Below, one piece after another: positions 62,868 through 64,000 of a stretch of DNA of 64,000 bases (position 1 is its first letter; each line of letters begins with the position of its first letter). The stretch covers positions 124,001 through 188,000 of the forward strand of contig JAERST010000013.1 of assembly GCA_016845365.1 (NCBI GenBank). The letters run 5' to 3'. This stretch comes from Methanobacteriota archaeon. GTDB lineage: Archaea > Thermoplasmatota > Poseidoniia > Poseidoniales > Thalassarchaeaceae. The notes beneath the pieces were generated by a model. The model saw only the letters and a program-made list of their open reading frames with translations, was not told the DNA's origin and searched no databases. The translations under genes and the position numbers were made by a program.

Positions 62868-63707
62868 ATGTCAGGGGAGAGAGACCCACGCGCCTCGCGC
62901 TTGGAAGACGACCCGTTCGAGCGAACTCGTGGCCCCAGCAGTCATTCTCGCGCACGTGACGATGGCAATTGGCGCCAACCTCACGTGCGAGTTGTATTTG
63001 CCAATCAGGGAGGTGCCGGACAACCATTTTTCCGAGTCTTCGGTGAAGAACCTCAACCACGCCAAGTCTACATCCACAAAGGCTCGATTTGGCATTTCTC
63101 AAAGACAGAAATTGAGCACCTAACCCAAGCGACGCTCGCCTTCACACTCGCACTCGCTTTCATGTCAACTGGTGGGATAATCGGGGCACTGAGCGCCCCC
63201 TCTGTCTTTGTTGTTGGCGGTTTGATCTATTTCCTTTCACTTGCCCCGGCATTCTTACTTCACGAAATCGCCCACAAAGTGGTGGCTAGACATTATGGTT
63301 GTTGGGCGGAATTTCGAGCCTCGCCGGGCGGCCTGAGATTTGGTGTGATTCTTGCCGCCCTGCTCGGAATCGTCTTCATGGCCCCCGGAGCGGTGATGGT
63401 GATGGGAAACACCTCAAAATCACAATTCGGAAAAATCGCCCTCGCCGGCCCTGTGACTAATGTCACACTTTGGCTTCTGGGCTTGGCTGCTATTCTTGCA
63501 GGGATATCTTCGGTGCCGTATCTCCACCTCATCGCCACGCCTTGGATGTGGGGCAATGCCGTTCTTGGCACCTTCAATATGCTACCATTCGGCCCACTTG
63601 ACGGCAGGAAAATCAAGACCTGGTCAAATCCGATCTTCTACATCTGGATGACGATTTGTGCCAGTTTAATCTGGTTCAATTTAGAGCACCTACCGTCATT
63701 GATGTAA
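62868..63707 (+). CDS. Site-2-type (M50) membrane metalloprotease
   Basis: 279 residues from the ATG at 62868 (GTG at 62859 is an alternative). A charged 85-residue N-terminal region, then about six hydrophobic segments. HEIAHKVVARHYG (His132, Glu133, His136) is the zinc-binding HExxH within a helix, and NMLPFGPLDGRKI holds the third ligand Asp, as in S2P proteases. Such enzymes cut regulators inside the membrane. The substrate is unknown. Confidence 0.88.
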   Translation: MSGERDPRASRLEDDPFERTRGPSSHSRARDDGNWRQPHVRVVFANQGGAGQPFFRVFGEEPQPRQVYIHKGSIWHFSKTEIEHLTQATLAFTLALAFMSTGGIIGALSAPSVFVVGGLIYFLSLAPAFLLHEIAHKVVARHYGCWAEFRASPGGLRFGVILAALLGIVFMAPGAVMVMGNTSKSQFGKIALAGPVTNVTLWLLGLAAILAGISSVPYLHLIATPWMWGNAVLGTFNMLPFGPLDGRKIKTWSNPIFYIWMTICASLIWFNLEHLPSLM

Positions 63708-63860
63708 GGTGCACCGCGCGTTGATGAATTGACAGTTTGAAAACCAACGACTGATGAAGGCAGGAGGCCGCGCGATGCGGCACTACATATGCCTCGTATG
63801 CCTTGAAGGTTGACCCGGCACGAGGTCAAATTCTCCGGTCGCCCCATCCGGTCGCCGCAC

Positions 63861-64000
63861 TCACAAATACGCGTTGAGAACGGGCTTCTCATCACAGTGG
63901 AAGAAGGTAAGCAGAGCCCACCAAGTGATCATATCGAGGCTATTGACGAGATTGGCGACACCGGTGTTTTCTTCGCCGTAATCCTTGCCGGTGGTATCCA
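63861..64000 (-). CDS. C-terminal end of an unknown protein (cut by window edge)
   Basis: A frame open from the window edge to a TGA at 63861-63863 gives 45 residues, including NTGVANLVNSLDMITWWALL then TFFHCDEKPVLNAYL. The composition looks coding. Too little is visible to name it. It is convergent with the M50 protease; the 150 bp between them hold a short direct repeat (CCGGTCGCC twice, near 63827-63855) and no gene. Confidence 0.5.
   Translation of the reverse strand, partial: DTTGKDYGEENTGVANLVNSLDMITWWALLTFFHCDEKPVLNAYL

Noticed and set aside
63638-63895. 85-residue minus-strand frame at the right end
   Set aside because: Overlaps the M50 protease end and the better-supported partial gene at 63861; composition is not coding-like.

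Overview
The window reads as a piece of a planktonic marine euryarchaeal chromosome, most like Marine Group II / Poseidoniales. That placement is inferred from gene content and was not tested by a tree. Diagnostic archaeal genes are GGGP synthase, geranylgeranyl reductase, diphthine synthase (DphB), a Trm5-type tRNA methyltransferase, RNA polymerase subunit P, ribosomal protein LX, prefoldin alpha, FtsY and an RFC clamp-loader subunit. Mixed with them are genes usually seen in bacteria: UvrA, a RluA-type pseudouridine synthase, an M23 peptidase and fused CysNC. This mixture, together with many lipobox lipoproteins, fits that group. Both tRNAs encode their CCA.

Layout. 1-646 is the start of an SdhA-like flavoprotein, behind a 24-bp tandem repeat. 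808-4784 holds a membrane protein, tRNA-Arg(CCT) with an unusual structured element downstream, and a guaAA-rpoP-rfc operon. At 4932 tRNA-Asp(GTC) is followed by a partial copy of its own 3' end, and this abuts an AT-rich two-gene patch (5040-7061) of membrane proteins that share an identical Cys/His motif. 7182-10956: trm5, dphB and an unknown protein. 10998-14055: a metB-type gene and two LysE-type exporters, divergent from an Lrp/AsnC regulator whose promoter carries two perfect inverted repeats. 14068-24617: CutA, geranylgeranyl reductase, a HAD phosphatase, an M23 coiled-coil lipoprotein, an isoaspartyl-methyltransferase-like/TPR protein, an epimerase, twin sialidase-like lipoproteins and a third LysE-type exporter. 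24619-34698: Bax-inhibitor-like protein, UvrA, MoeA, TauE, a proline-rich zinc protein, apt and azgA (purine salvage), and a beta-CASP nuclease.

34968-36695 places a 2[4Fe-4S] ferredoxin and a reduced flavoprotein-like protein beside GGGP synthase, which suggests electron supply for lipid saturation. 37335-45755 contains LX, then about 6.3 kb of sulfate activation and sulfotransfer genes (two sulfotransferases, CysQ, CysD, CysNC), then prefoldin alpha and FtsY. In many archaea LX, pfdA and ftsY lie side by side, so the sulfation genes look like an insertion into a conserved cluster. The set can make PAPS, use it and clear PAP; no PAPS reductase or sulfite reductase is visible in the window.

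45797-51598: a membrane-tailed pseudo-receiver, pyrF of the eukaryotic URA3 type, purL and purQ. 51631-63707: RluA, several Trp-rich membrane proteins, an MFS exporter, secreted or anchored hydrolases (S15 peptidase-like lipoprotein; GDSL esterase with eight thrombospondin type-3 repeats) and an M50 protease. A gene cut by the window edge ends at 63861. With the starts chosen here no gene-free stretch exceeds about 300 bases; the larger gaps hold the hairpins, repeats and promoter elements listed below.
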